A DNA stretch of 64,000 nt from Archilochus colubris (lineage: Eukaryota > Chordata > Aves > Apodiformes > Trochilidae), in contig CM041083.1 of NCBI GenBank assembly GCA_023079485.1, forward strand, positions 141,063,052 through 141,127,051, in the 5' to 3' direction. Shown one piece after another: positions 1-13,300 of this stretch. The translations under genes and the position numbers were made by a program. Every line of letters begins with the position of its first letter. The stretch's first letter is position 1. A model generated the notes under the pieces. It did not search any database. It was not told the DNA's origin and was given only the letters and a program-made list of their open reading frames with translations.

Positions 1-2164
1 CAGAAATGCTCAGGTATAAATTAACATAATTACATTCATACAGTTCATAGTCCACTTTTATCTATAAAAAATTCATACCTACATTACCTAAATGATGTTT
101 TCACATGTGTAAGATTTCCAAGGCATCCCAAGCCCACTTGACAAATGAAATCTTTAGCTTATGTTAGGCCAGAACCAGTATAATGTCAGTGTCAACATGG
201 GGCACATCACTGGTGGCTTCCCCCCCAAAAAAGCAAATTGGACAGATAAAAAATTACAGTTTTACAAGCCCATAGCCCTGGACACACAGGTCACATTTGG
301 AAAAAAGAGCTCTCAGGAAATCAGCATAGAGTACAACTCAAAAGCACAAGAATCACAGCTTTCAAATGCTTTCTGATACACTTCTAATCCCTCATTAGCT
401 AGTGGCTTTTTGATCATGTAATGAGAAGCAAGGCAGCACTGCCATGGGGATTGCTGTGAAATCAGAATCCTCAGCATGGGGAGGACAGGAGCTCACAGAA
501 TGGCTGAAGCTGATGGCACTGATGGCACTGGCTGATCTTGGGAACCTCCTGCATCCCCCCTGCAGCCATGAATCCTACTACCATGAGCAACCCTAAGGAA
601 GCACTGTTGGCTGCATTGCCCGTCTGCTATCCCTCTGCTCTGGTGGGTCACATCTTGTGAATCTGGCTGCCTAAAGACCTTGGCATGCAGCTCATCAGAT
701 CAAGAAGGCTGTGAGCTCCTTGTAGAGAGCTATTATTATGGCAGAATAGTGGGCTGGGCTGCCCTGTGGCAGCTGCATTTGCTACAGACCCTGATCTCTT
801 TATTTGAAAAAAACAGTAGTGTTTTAAAAATCAGATTAAGTTATTATTGTCTGATACTTCTATCTTGTTTTTCATGTCATAGTAGTCAATCAAACAATTA
901 GTGGGCTTAGCCAGGTGTTTCCAGATTGCCTGAGCTCAGGATGAATTTATTGGAAGCTGACCTCAAGGTGGCTTTTCATTTCACACATGAGCAACTTATT
1001 GATGAGCTACAGTCCCCAGACCAACTTTTTCCATTCATAGAGATAGTTTCAATCTCCTAATGAGCACGCTGGCCTTTCAGTTCCACCATGTACCTATAAA
1101 AGGTTTAGAGCAAATTGTCACATAGCCAGGAGCTATGGAGCTTGCTTTGCACTTCTCAGTCATGTTGGTGAGCACCTACCTATTCTAGGAGCTTTGTGGA
1201 AGGGAAAGATTGTCAGCCAGTCCACTGCTCTTATCTATGCCTACCAGCAACTACTTCAGTGAGTGGTCTCTTTGAAATAAAAAAGATCATTTTTTGACTG
1301 AAGTAATATTTACTGCAATGCCAAAGTGGCAGAATGTGTCACTCAGGGGCTCTCATGACTTAAATGAACTTCTGTATCAATTAGAAAAAAGAAAAAAAAA
1401 AAGAGCACAAAGATATGCTTAAAATAAAACTACGGATTTGTATTTTCTCCCAAACCTCCCATTGCTTATTGAGAAGGTGAGAAATGCATAAATAAAGTTC
1501 AAAATTAAGTACTTCTAAAAACAGCAGCCAAAACAGCCAAATGAAGAGCTGTTATAAATTCAAAAGCTAATTTCCCTGAGTGGCAGGTGATTGCTGGAGT
1601 TGTGAGTTCACAAGTCTGGCACATTCAAGAAAGAAAAGCAGTGCAGTTCATTTAAACACAGAGTATTTTTGCTGATAGGTGAAAGAAACAGCACCTCTAA
1701 AAAAAATATTGATCCATCACATCATTTCATCTCAATTTTCAATAACAGTATGCCTTGTCAGGCAACCTATTAATTATTTATAAAAACATATTTTAACAGT
1801 TATTCGGGGAACAGGTTTGTTCTTGCTGTTCCATTGCTCTTGTAGCCTGGCTTCTCTAGAGCTCTTATTATCAGAACACTTCTGGTTCTGGTACAGAATA
1901 CAGTAATTTGGTTATTTACAAGGGAACCATGAAGCCAGTTATTAAACAGTGAAAACTCTACTAGGAAGGCCTAAAAATCAAACCCAGAAGGCAGTTGTTT
2001 AACAGAAGTGTTTAAATAAAAGGGAGAGAAAAAACAGCACTTGAAATTAAGAACTTCTGCACATGGTATTGACTGAGGAGCTGTTACCTATCGTCAGTCA
2101 TGTCACAGATACATGAAAACACTCAAAAATGCAAAAAATAAGTGAAAGGCTGGACAGTGAAATT
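1..2164. other. AT-rich noncoding stretch, no gene seen
   Basis: I see no exon with convincing splice sites and no repeat family that I recognise. If TMEM255B continues leftward on the minus strand, this is its distal intron or 3' flank. Short open frames at 161-376 and 680-901 have no recognisable protein similarity. Confidence 0.5.
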
Positions 2165-2536
2165 ACAGAATCACAGAATCATCTGGGTTGGAAAGGAGCT
2201 CTGAGATCACCAAGTCCAACCCTTGATCCACTACCACTGTGGCTCCCAGACCATGGCACTGAGTGCCACATCCAGTCTCTTCTTAAAAACCTCTAGGGAT
2301 GGAGAACCCACCCCCTCCCTGGGCAGCCCATTCCAATGCCTGATCACCCTCTCTGTCAAGAATTTTTTCCTAATATCTAAACTAAACCTCCCCTGGCAGA
2401 GCTTAAGTCCATGCCCTCTTGTCTTACTGGGAGCTACTGGGGAGAAGACACCGACCCTCCCCTGGCTATACCCTCCTTTCAGGGAGTTGTAGAGAGTGAT
2501 GAGGTCTCCCCTGAGCCTCCTCTTCTCCAGATTAAA
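2165..2536 (-). mobile_element. CR1 LINE, 5'-truncated 3' end
   Basis: On the plus strand it begins with the reverse complement of the CR1 tail (ACAGAATCACAGAATC). It then reads backward through the usual 3' UTR (GTTGGAAAGG, CAAGTCCAACCC) into the end of ORF2, where the family peptide around [10 protein letters not shown] and NGLPR is recognisable in reverse. It belongs to the same subfamily as the copies at 34.65 and 37.92 kb. The frame is broken and there is no coding potential. Confidence 0.93.
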
Positions 2537-5010
2537 GGTAACATTCTTGCATGATACCTTCTTACCTTCTGCATTTTATTGCAGAATACACCTGTCTTAG
2601 ACAACCTCTTGCCCTTCAGCAGTCACACAGCACCTCTGGCTGCAGCACTCTGTCACTCTCCTGGGCAAGTGAACCCAGTGAAGGAAACAGAGCCAGGGGA
2701 CACCCTGTTGGGTGCCAGGTACCCATAGCCAGCTTGCATGGCCACAGTCTCCCACAGCAATTCCCAGGCACAGCTTTGGAGTTCAGAGTTGGCCCCGGAC
2801 CAGATCCAGCAGGGAGTCTGATGCGGCTGTACTCTCAAATGGCCACCACTTCCCAGGTCCACAGGCACCCTATGTGCTGAACCACAGGCTGCTGGCACTG
2901 TGTCCCTTTGTCAGCAGACACACAGAAGATCACATTGCTCCCCAGCATAAACATCCACTTGCTGCAGGATGGCACCTCACTGGCTGCTTCCAACACCCCT
3001 GTGAAACACCTCTGTGAGGATCCCTAGGCTCCAGGTCTCCATTCTCACACCCTGGGTTCCTGGTGGCTCTAATTTACTTGCCTTCAGTCAGAAAGCACAA
3101 CTGTTCAGATAGTGACAGTCACTTCTAGCACCAGATGCTGTATGAGATGCCTCATTCTCTCCATTTAGGCTCAGTAATTCTGAGACTTCGGAAAATGCAT
3201 CATTTTTGTTTTCAAAATCACCTTGGTATCAGATGTAAGTTACATTAATCTCTAGCAGGCTATCTTTGCTTGTGGCTACTTAGCTAATTAGATACTTTTG
3301 GATTGCACATCCTCCCAATGTCTCCAAGAATTGTGTTGCTCATCAAATCTCTCTGGGATTTTTTTCCAGGAAGAAATAAAATAACAATTACCCTCATCAA
3401 TGTAATCTGAGATACACTGTCATTCAATACCTTTGGCTCTGGAAAGTGAGCACTTCACAAAAAGCTGTGTAAATGCCACGACACGGGTTTGTAAAGCCCT
3501 TTTTACCTCCACACACATTCAAGCAAATGCATTTGGAAAAAAAAATGCATGGGGCACTTTGTTGCAGACTGCCCCTAACCTTACATTCCCCAGAATACAG
3601 CTTAAATCTGTGGGCCCTTTTCTGGGTTTGATTTCCTTACATCTCCAAGCTCTGAAAGTAATATAGGCTTAAATAAATCCACTGCACTTTTTCAGTACAC
3701 TGAGTATGAATATATAGGAGCAGAAATTTACAAAAGCTATGTCACAAATTCAAGACAGAGAACAACTTCCCACACCTGCCACAATCTCAACCAGGAGCTG
3801 CAGCTGTTACCATGGCACCTCAGCAGGGCTGTAGATTAATAACTCAAAAAATTAAGGCAATTAAACTCACTGCCTTGCATTTCAGATGCTAAACACTGCC
3901 TGTCTTGTGAAATCGGATGGCATAAAAGTGCTTTTATATTTAAGGTAATTTTATCAGGTTTGAAAAGTCCTCTCATCTGTGGCCCTTCCACTCCCACAAT
4001 GGCCACTTATTCCCCCTGCCCTTGGGACAGAAGTTTTGCTGCTGTGCTGGCAAGGCTCCTGCTGTGCTGGTTTTCACAACTGGATTGATTAGCAGGAGAT
4101 TTCTGACTACACCAGAGATGTGCTTCACAGTTTATGATGAAGGTGGGTTCTTCAGTAACAGCATTGCTGTGCTTGACCTGCTGGAGGGTCATCATACTAC
4201 AGGACAAACAATTATGTTGTGTTCATTATTCACTAATGCCAATTCCAGTTGTAGTACTAGTTACAACAACATGAATTTGCAAAGACTGCCCAGCTTACGT
4301 CTGAAGAACTGTTTCCTGGACTGGCTTCCAAATGGTAGAGTGTAGAAAAATAAACACAGAGTATCTCTTGGTTTCAAAAGCACTAGTTTTGGTACAGCTC
4401 ATGAAGACAAAGACTGGGGTTGGGGTACCATGCATAAACACATAACTTTCTTGACTGTAATACACCTAATAACGTGGGCGATGCCCACAGCAAATGCCTG
4501 TATTACCAGGAAGGCCTTCAAAAACAGATGCTGCACACATGATACTGTCAGGTGTTTATATCAAGTCTTGTGCTTACATTGTGACCCTGTTAAAAACTTA
4601 TAGCCTTTCCACAGTATCATCACTTCTGAATTCAGCAAGTCCAGACATACACTGTTGACTATTACCAGCAACAGCACAGATCTTTTTGCTTCAGACTTTC
4701 TTCCTGCTTGCTGTTAATAGCACCCCAGTGCACAGAACTGAGCCTATGTGACTGCTCCCTGACATCTGAAACAGTGCCTTGCTCTCCTGGCCTTAGTTTG
4801 GGTCCCTCCTGTCCAGCCCTCTTTTCTGCTCTCTCTCCCAAAGGGATCCACAGAGCTCCTGTGCTTTCCCAAATTCACAGCAAGCCAGGGCAATTCACTC
4901 ACTAGGCAGAAAAATATTAGTTCCCTCAAATGAGTTAAATCAGGTAACTCTAAAGAGAGACATGCCCTAGGATCAGCACAAATGAGAGGGTGAGAGCATG
5001 TGGCCAAGGT
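2537..5010. other. Noncoding stretch, no gene seen
   Basis: A somewhat GC-richer patch at about 2.63-3.05 kb has open frames on both strands. It lacks convincing splice sites for a TMEM255B exon and resembles no protein I know. The rest is ordinary AT-rich intronic or intergenic sequence. Confidence 0.45.
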
Positions 5011-5520
5011 AGAATCACAGACTAGCTAGGGTTAGAAGGGACTTTAAAGATCATCCAGTTCCAAGACCCCTGTATGGGCAGGGACACCTCCCAGGTTGCT
5101 CAAAGCCCCATCCAGCCTGGCCCTGAACACTTCCAGGGAGGGGGCAGCCACAACTTCCCTCAGCAACCTGTGCCAGGGTCTCACCATCCTCACAGGAGAG
5201 CATTTCTTCCTAATATCAAGTCTAAATATAAACTCTTTCAGCTTGAAACTATTAGCCCTCATCCTATCACACCATGCCCATGTAAAAATCCCCTCCCCAC
5301 CTTTCCTGTAGCCCCTTCAGGTACTGGAAGGTCACTATAAGGTCTTTCAAGAGTCTTCTCTTCTCCAGGCTGAACAACCCCAGCTCTCTCAGCCTGGCTT
5401 CCTAGGAGAGGTGTTCCAGCCCTCTGATCATCTTTGTGGCTCTTCTCTGGACTTGCTCAAACAAGTCCACGTCCTTCTTGTGCTGGGGGCTCCAGAACTG
5501 TACACAGTAGTCCAAGCAGG
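5011..5520 (-). mobile_element. CR1 LINE, 5'-truncated
   Basis: Starts with reversed CR1 tail AGAATCACAG, followed by the reversed 3' UTR and the ORF2 C-terminus. Reverse-strand peptide remnants include the family's FKARLDGALSNL and LDIRKK motifs. It is the same subfamily as the plus-strand copy at 23.48 kb, sharing the block around AAGTCCACGTCCTTCTTGTG. Frameshifts and stops make it non-functional. Confidence 0.93.
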
Positions 5521-8500
5521 GAAGGAGGCAGAAGGGCTGGCAGCAACTACCAGGTTGTCTCAAATATTTAATGTAAACTTGCAGTCACAGGGATTATCAA
5601 AGTAAAAGCTAGGTTTTAGCTGTAATGAATAAAGGGTAAGGACTGGGCTTATTTTAATTCTTTCTGGTCAAGGAGACTTGATTTACTACCTGTGAGGTAG
5701 TCTGCTGTTTTTCCAGAATCGTGTCAGGGATAATTAAGAAAAATAACAACATGAAAAGGCCAGTTGGTGTAACACAGACAGGGGAGAGATCCCATGAGAA
5801 ATTTAAGCAACCTTGCATGCATAAAGGGCAGAATTAATCAGATAAACAAATGTTGGAAAAGAATACGGAAACCACAGAAGAGGCATCAATTATTATGCCA
5901 AGAAGAAAAAGATCAAAATCTGCTTTCAAAAAAAAAAGTGGCATTTTCATTCAGAAAATTCCCTTTCTTCTTGCTACACATCCTGAAGGGCAGAATGGTG
6001 AAAGACAGAATTTTCAATATCTTTTGTTGTGCCTTAGGTACTCACAGTTAATTTATATCCTATGTAAGCATAACTAATATATTCTGCTTTTTCTTTCTCA
6101 TCCAGTAGCGTTGATGCTCAGCTTTTGCAGAAAATTCATCAGGTAGGCAACTCACAAGGGCAAGGACAGAAGTGCCCAAGGTCAGGAAAAGTACAAGAAA
6201 GGGACTCAGTAGTCCCAGATCCTCCCCAGCTCCAGAGAGTCCATGCAGCACAGTTGAATAAGAAAGGGAGCAGAGGTTCTGAGTCTGCTTCCTTCAGCTC
6301 CTGCACACACACGTGGAGATCTTGAGGACAGAGACTGTTTCTTTATAGGTCAGATAAATAGACTTCTTGATTTATTCGGAACTTTATTTGCCTCATTTAT
6401 GCAACAGTTAGTTTTAGAGATGGAGGAAATCAGTATCTGATCACACCACCACATGCCCAGGGCTGTGTGCTGGGTGTACTGGGTGTACTGGGACTCATGA
6501 CAGGAGGTGGTTCACATTTCTTTTCTGGGCATGAAAGCCCATAGTTCAAAACTGCTGATAAGTCCCCTTCCTAAGCTCCTCACAAAGCTTCCCCAGCCAT
6601 GGAGCATCCATCTCTCCTGTCCTTCTTTCTCCCTCCCCTGCCTGCTAGCAGCAGCTCACTCACAGGTGTTGAGTACAGCAGCTTAAATCTTTTGCAACTC
6701 CAGTTATCTGGAAAAGTGGCATAGAAATATTTTGCCTTACCATTGTACTGTCCAAATAAAACCCATGTATCTTAACTCTGAGAGTTCCCTAGTTGAGATG
6801 ATTTCACCCTCTAGAAATGCTTTCTTAAGCATTAATGCTTAATTTGTACAAACCCACTTTGCACTACTCTTTGTTATTTTATCTTGTCTTTTCTTCCACA
6901 CTACAGTTCCTGTGAAAGATGCTATATGAAATAAAGATAAATTTTCCTGTATGTTTATCTTCAAGCAATGAAAGACTGGTAGGAATTAAATCAATAGCCA
7001 TTCTGAAACATGAAACAAAGATATTTAGAAGGATTACCTAATAAATATACTCTTTCTTGTCTCATAATATAATATCATCTATAAAACTAGACCTAAAGCA
7101 GCCAGGAAATTATTTCAAATTGCTTTGTGAGCAAATCTTCACTACAATGACTAATCTACCAAACAAAATAACCTACATCGAGCAGTTTCTGTACACTTAA
7201 ACCTCAAAACTGGAGACACTGTTAGACTGCAGTCAGAGAATGGATTAGATATACATGTAAATGGACACATATTAAATTCAAGATGATTCATTCACTGACA
7301 AATAAACACTTGGCTTGACTCAGCTAAAAATGTCACCACTGATGATGCACTATCAGGTGTCCTGGGAGTTTGGGAGTTTTAAGAGTTTCAGTCATTTGGA
7401 ATCCAGCAGATATTACTAAAGCAATGTTGGAAGAAAGATCAAACTGCATTTGGTTCACATTTGCCAATACAAGAAACAGAAGGCACACCTAAAAATAGTA
7501 ATTTTTTTTTCCTATGGGTTACTTTTATTATGAGTGCTTTTTTAAGCCCCTGCAGAAACTGAAGACCCCTGTTCATGTCCCAGTAACCATTACCACAGCT
7601 ACTGATTCTTTCCAGCAGCAGCAGCACATCTCAGCCTTGTTCAAACAGCCCGGCTGTGTTTTCTCCCTTGCCTGAGCTGGTACAACCCCCCTGATGACTG
7701 ACTGACCCTCTCCAATCTGAGCAGGTACAATACATGTGCTTTGCTCCACCCATGTGTTAGCTGCTTTTAAGGAGAATTGTTTAAATAGCTGCTCTGCTCT
7801 TCTTTCAGCTCATTAAATAAGGTGCTGGCTATATGATCAAACCTGTTTGAAGCTGTTTCAGCTTTTACTGCTGAAGCTCCCCATAGCAGCGGAGATGTAG
7901 TGGGCTTTTACCTGATATGCTGTTGTCTTCTGCTTTTGCAAGTCCTTTTCTCCCTGTTTCAAAGTCACTTTCTGCATCAGAATTGGCATGCCCAAGTTAT
8001 CACTTTATTTCAGGAGCTCTGGCAATGTGCTTTTTCATTCATTTTCTTTTTACATCTGTATGGTTTTTAGCTTTTTATTTTACAGGCATGTGCAGTGTTG
8101 CTGCACTCTACGGCAAATCACACGAACTGATTCCACCTTACTTTTGAGACCAAAAGATCTGTATCATTTGGTATTATATCTTCATGACTGGATTAATTTC
8201 TGTGGGGATAAATACAGACTGGGGGATACCAAAAACTGGAGCAGCACACCTTCACAAAGCAACTGGGCTTTGGGAAGCATCCAGGCTTTGCTCTGTAGCA
8301 GGACAGGGAGTGAAGCCTCAGCACGTGTTAGTGAAATAGTTCCTATTCACACTGCTGGGTAGTACGAAGAGTGGTGTTTTGTATGTGATGAAGCCTCTAA
8401 GAAAATTCTCCTAAGGCATAAATTTCATCATATGGAACTCCAGCTACTTAAAATAGAAGTATTTGTCTCCAGTGGTTATCTGTGCTCCTCTGCAATCAAT

Positions 8501-10154
8501 AGAGAAACAATCCCTTCCAAATACCTTCTACACCTACTGTAGAACAGGATGAATTCCCTTATGATGGCACCTGTCTTTTTTTTTCCACTGGCTACAGAGG
8601 AAGCCTAGATGAGGAAATATGTGCTACCAAAAGCAGTATCCTGGCAATGCTTTTTTCATTCCCTGGATGTTGGCTGCTCTATTATTTCATTTCTCTTCAG
8701 TATTGTCCTTCAGTCACTTGCTTGGGAAATGCAAGGGGAGGAAGAGAGTAATGTGGAAGGAGAGAAGAATGCTTGTTTTTTGATGAAGACAGAATGATGT
8801 TATACAAAGAAGAAAAAACAAAAATCAGCTGGATTTCACAGCTGGAAAAATGCTAATGGTTTGGAACCAGCCTTAGTAAGTCTTAGTCTAGTTCCAGCTG
8901 CTAGGAATTCCCCCTTGCAAACACCAACACAAGCAGTTATTTAAGAATGGTTAAAAATTATTACAGATTTAAGGATAGAAAATACAGACAAGAAGAAAAA
9001 AAGAAGTACAGCATTAAAAGGAAAGAGAACAAAATTGAAACATAAATTTATATTCAGTGATCAGCAGTGCTGATATTAGAGGAATCCATCACATGCTTCC
9101 TTTCATGGATGCTCTTTTCTTGATTAAAATGGAAAAAGCTCATTTCATCACTTAAACAGAGGCAGCTGTTCAGAGCAGTGTGAGAACAATAAGCCAGAAA
9201 TAAACAGCAAACTATGTGTCATAAAAGTTTGTGCTTCCTGGTAAAAGTGGTGGAACTGACATAAGTCAAGACTACTACAGCTGACACCATTTTAGCAGAA
9301 GGAACTTTTTTTACACCAAAGTCTGTTAGCATCTTTACAAACCCTCTTTCATATTACAGTGATGGCACTGGTTGTTCCAAGAACATGCACTCTTTATCAG
9401 AAATGCATTACAATTAAATTATAAGCTTTCATGTAGTGAAGTTCTGCCTGCAATGCCTGGAGCCACCAGGGATATTCACCCCTTTAATTTGATCTCATTC
9501 TTCAAAAAGAGCATCAGGAACCACCTGTACTTTTCATAGGGCAAACTCCATCTCACCTTCTCCACCTTGCACGCATGACCACTTATCCTGAATTCCTTGC
9601 CTAGACTTTTTATCCCTTACCTGGACTTGCTAGGGATGGTAATTGATTTCTTTATTGTTCCACAAACACATTTCATGGGTCATAAAGCTTACTTTTGTTC
9701 TCAGCTGTGTGACAGTAGTGCTGTCATTACATAAACAGCACAAGAAAACAATCTGGCAGTGAAAAAGGGCCCTAGTAGGCACTTAATTCTGTCTGCTGTT
9801 TCTAAGCACCATCTTAAAAAAGAACCACATCCCAAAAGACTTCTGGTTAGTAAGATGGATGAGTTAAACTGAATTGGTGGCTTGATTCTTTGGGTCAAAA
9901 CAACAATACCAGCCTTTAAACACTGAAGTGTCCAAAATAAGTGGTGCTGGTGCATGCATATATTCATATATATATATATGTATATATCCCTTCTGTTTTT
10001 ATAGATTTTAAGCTCCCAGAAGCAAATTGAACCCTTTCTATTTGCCAAGATGGCTCTCCCAATAGAAACCAAATCTCTTTCCTAAATTTTCCCATTTGTA
10101 ATAAATATTTCTTTCCTTCATACCAAAAACAGTGAACTCATGGTAGTTTCTTAC
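5521..10154. other. Noncoding stretch, presumed TMEM255B 3' portion or flank
   Basis: Mostly AT-rich, without recognised repeats. It contains a short TA dinucleotide tract near 9966-9988. The terminal exon of TMEM255B, which in the family is rich in proline and tyrosine and ends in a PPPY-type motif, would be expected at or below these coordinates, but I could not identify it. Most of the interval remains unexplained. Confidence 0.45.
9966..9988. repeat. TA-rich microsatellite
   Basis: Alternating TA run interrupted by one TG, too short and imperfect to be more than a simple repeat. Confidence 0.8.
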
Positions 10155-10321
10155 CTGAGACTGAAGTAATGCTGTGCTGGGGCACAAGCTGGCGTGGGTA
10201 AGACCTGGGATTGGAACAACCAACAGGCCAGCATAGGGTTGTGTGACAGGGAAAGAATTACTGAGCTCGGCTGCAGCATAGTCCTGCAGATATGTGACAT
10301 GACATGTTGATCCATAAAGAT
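10155..10321 (-). CDS. TMEM255B: Candidate TMEM255B cytoplasmic-tail exon
   Basis: What is seen: a 167-base minus-strand segment with acceptor CTCTTCTCTGCCTAG, donor CAG|GTAAGA, and an open frame throughout. The phases fit: two bases complete a codon, then 55 codons end in phase 0. If the preceding exon ends in G, the first codon is Asp, which fits the conserved FKD that precedes the tail in this family. What is known: the human TMEM255B tail exon encodes about 49 residues with an early YG, a central YAG and a terminal LQ. Here the translation has LYG at the start, PYAGL in the middle and LLQSQ at the end, with prolines between. What is inferred: this is the tail exon, with its order and strand agreeing with exons 1-3. 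The similarity is weak and confined to a few residues, and a second acceptor (CTGCAG|GACTAT) lies 35 bases downstream. Confidence 0.48.
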
Positions 10322-13300
10322 CTAGGCAGAGAAGAGCTGAAACATCCCACACACACACTGCTTTTGGTAATTTACACACTGAGAGCACCTATTTTTGTCT
10401 CCGAGACCCTGAATTTCAAAGTTCTCAAGACACCATGGGATGTTTATACTATCTCACTTCAAGCATTTAACTCACTGACAGCACTTTGATGATGGTTTCA
10501 CACTATAGTGAGTTGATATAACACATTAATCCTAGCAAATGGGGCAAGTCCTGTTCCCTCCTCCCACATAATCCCCTCTACTCTCAGCCTTGCAACCCCA
10601 CCAGTTACTTTTTCTATGCCTGATGCTCACTTGGCTGTGTAGCTTTTAACTCACACATCTAGTGGGAACTATTTTTGGCTGGTGCAAGGAAGAGAACAAG
10701 GAGTTGGCATGACAGAGGAAGGAGGAAAGGAGGCATGACAAGAAAGGAAGACCTTTCTGTGTCACTGGGTATTTATACTTATTACATATTGGAAAACCTT
10801 CCTTTAAATGCACAAGGTCAAAAGACTGCATAAAATTCCAAATATCTTATTCGGTACTTTATTCATGGAACGTATCATACAAATAACAGGAAAATGTCTC
10901 TCATAATATTATCCTTACTAAAATAAATTGTAAATATCTTTTCAACCGTTTCCATTTTAATTGCTCATAAAATTTTTTTCTTTTAATTTCACTTGCCTTC
11001 ACTTTGGATGGTGCTTTCATACCCAGGGACACACCTGTCCTCCTCCTCTTCAGCTGAAATAATGAGCCATCAAAACATCTGAATTTATTCAACTTTGACT
11101 TTGCTAAATTAAAAGGAATAACACAGATTTCCTTACCTATCATGGATAGACCACATTCAAAATCCTTCCCAAAAAAGGAAAAAAAGTTGTCACAAAGCTG
11201 ATTCCTGACAAAAAAGGCAGCTAATACCCAAGACTGTCCCATGTTTATAGAACAAAAGGAGGATGGGCACTTATGCATAGGCTGCTCTGCCCTAAATGCA
11301 CAACTGGGCAGAGTTAAAGTTTGATATCTTTTGTAATGGCCTCAATATTAGAGAAGAGAAATAGTGACCTAACATGGGATACTTCTAACTATACTTTAGA
11401 TATCTAAAACTCCAGAGCCCAGACTAAATCATTCTTCCAGGTTCCTCTTAGAACCTAAGGAGAGAAGAAGCTGTCTCCAAAGGGCACTGCATTACAGGGC
11501 TATAAGAGGTAGGCATAAGAGAGCAGGAAGATGCTCTCAAAAAATAAGCTGCTTGACCTTACCAACAAATTAGATGCTGTTATGTTTTGAAAAGAATAAA
11601 GATACCTAAAGAAGAGCCATGCTTGAGCACATACAAGTACCAGTGTCAACTTGTACTGTTTATCTTTATATAAATCTCCTTGCCTGTTTCTGAAATGTAC
11701 AGTTAGAATGCAATAATAAAACAGTGCACATCTATGACTGTAAAGCTTGTATTAGGTCTTTTCAATTTTAATAATCTTAAAAGTGCTAAAGACAAGGACA
11801 ACTGCTAAATTTTCCATTGTTTTCATTTTTACATCAGCATTAATTATTCTTCCCTGAACCATGTGAAATATAAGCACACAGGAAAGTAATTTCTGGAAGA
11901 AAAGAAGAGCTTTTGACTTTCTCTGAAGCTTGAGTTCAAGGGAGAAATAATACCTTGAGAATTACAATGTTTGGCTTTACATATGTGAATTTCTCCTGCG
12001 CTACAACAAAGACTTCTGTTTATTTGTGCAGAAACATCAAAGATAGTCTCAGGAGATCTACAGAGTTTTAATGGTTTTTCTCTTTATGTAAACAAGCTGC
12101 TTTAATTAGATTCATATGTGATGTGGAATCTACTAGCATTTAGCATCATTGATCAGAATCTGCACTAAAGCCAGTTTCTTCCACAGTGTTTAATTTGCAT
12201 TAAAATGTAGATGAAGCACAACATGCTTGAACAAAACAGACTAGACATCCATATCAATATCTTTTCAGGGTGCATAATAAATAATCACTATCACAGAATG
12301 TCCAGTGGGTATTTTCTGATGGACATCATCTATTTACAAGATACATCAGTTTTGAAAAGTGAAAGAGGTTTGGCCCGCCTGAAAACTGGCTTGCAGATGT
12401 AAATCCTTTGAAAAAGCTTTCCTGCTGAAACAGATGTGAAATGTAATGGCAAAGAAAATAATCAGAGATAACCCTGACATACTACCTCACATACATCTCA
12501 ACACGGGGTAGGAATGCATGCACTGTCAGGGAATTCTATCAACTGAAAACAGAAGGGCAAAGTACAGCTTTGTTTCTCCAATTCTTGCTATAGTTTTTCT
12601 TCAGCACTTAATTTGAAATCTAATTATTGCTGACAGAGATTGGAAAGCAAGCGTATTAAGGCACCTAAACTTAGTATCCCTTGGGAAGTCCAACGACATA
12701 GTTTTGCCCTTTCTGTTCATGTGCAGAGCTCCACGTTTTAACCTCTCTCATGTCTTCAAATTCTTCTTTTGTCAGAAGCAATGTCTCCTCAGCTAAAAAC
12801 ACTACACCTATCTCTCTGAACATTGTCAAGGAGCACGTTGAGCCACCTGAGCATTAGATTTATATCTGAGTATGTCCCAGACATGTCAGCAAGAAAATTA
12901 ACAGTGCGTTAGCATGAAGTAAAAACAAGCAAGACTCAGCAATGGGTGAATTCAGGCCTCAGACCTGCTGCAGACAACTGTTTTCATCCTAACTAGTACT
13001 GAGGTTTGCACTGATTCACACCTCCTGAGGGGTCACCTCCTCTTCCCTGATCCCCCTTGTCCCCTCTGTGTTCTTTATGCTCCTGTACCTTCTACCACTC
13101 TGCTCCTGCCTTTGTCTCTCTCTGCTGTTGGAGTGGCTCCCACCACCCTTCCAAGAGCTGTTGCAGGCAGCACTGTGATATTCTAAATGCTGAGAACCCT
13201 GATGGTTATTAGGGTGCCCTTGCATCTCCCACTTGCACCTCCCCATCCCTGCTGCAGGCACTGCAGTTTCAGCATGCTCATCTTCAGCCTTGAGAGCAGG

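Noticed and set aside
6440..6530. Minus-strand PPPVMSPSTPSTPS frame as a possible TMEM255B C-terminal exon
   Set aside because: Only the proline run resembles the family end. There is no GEKPPPY motif and the stop is misplaced. Much of the similarity comes from a 10-base tandem repeat.
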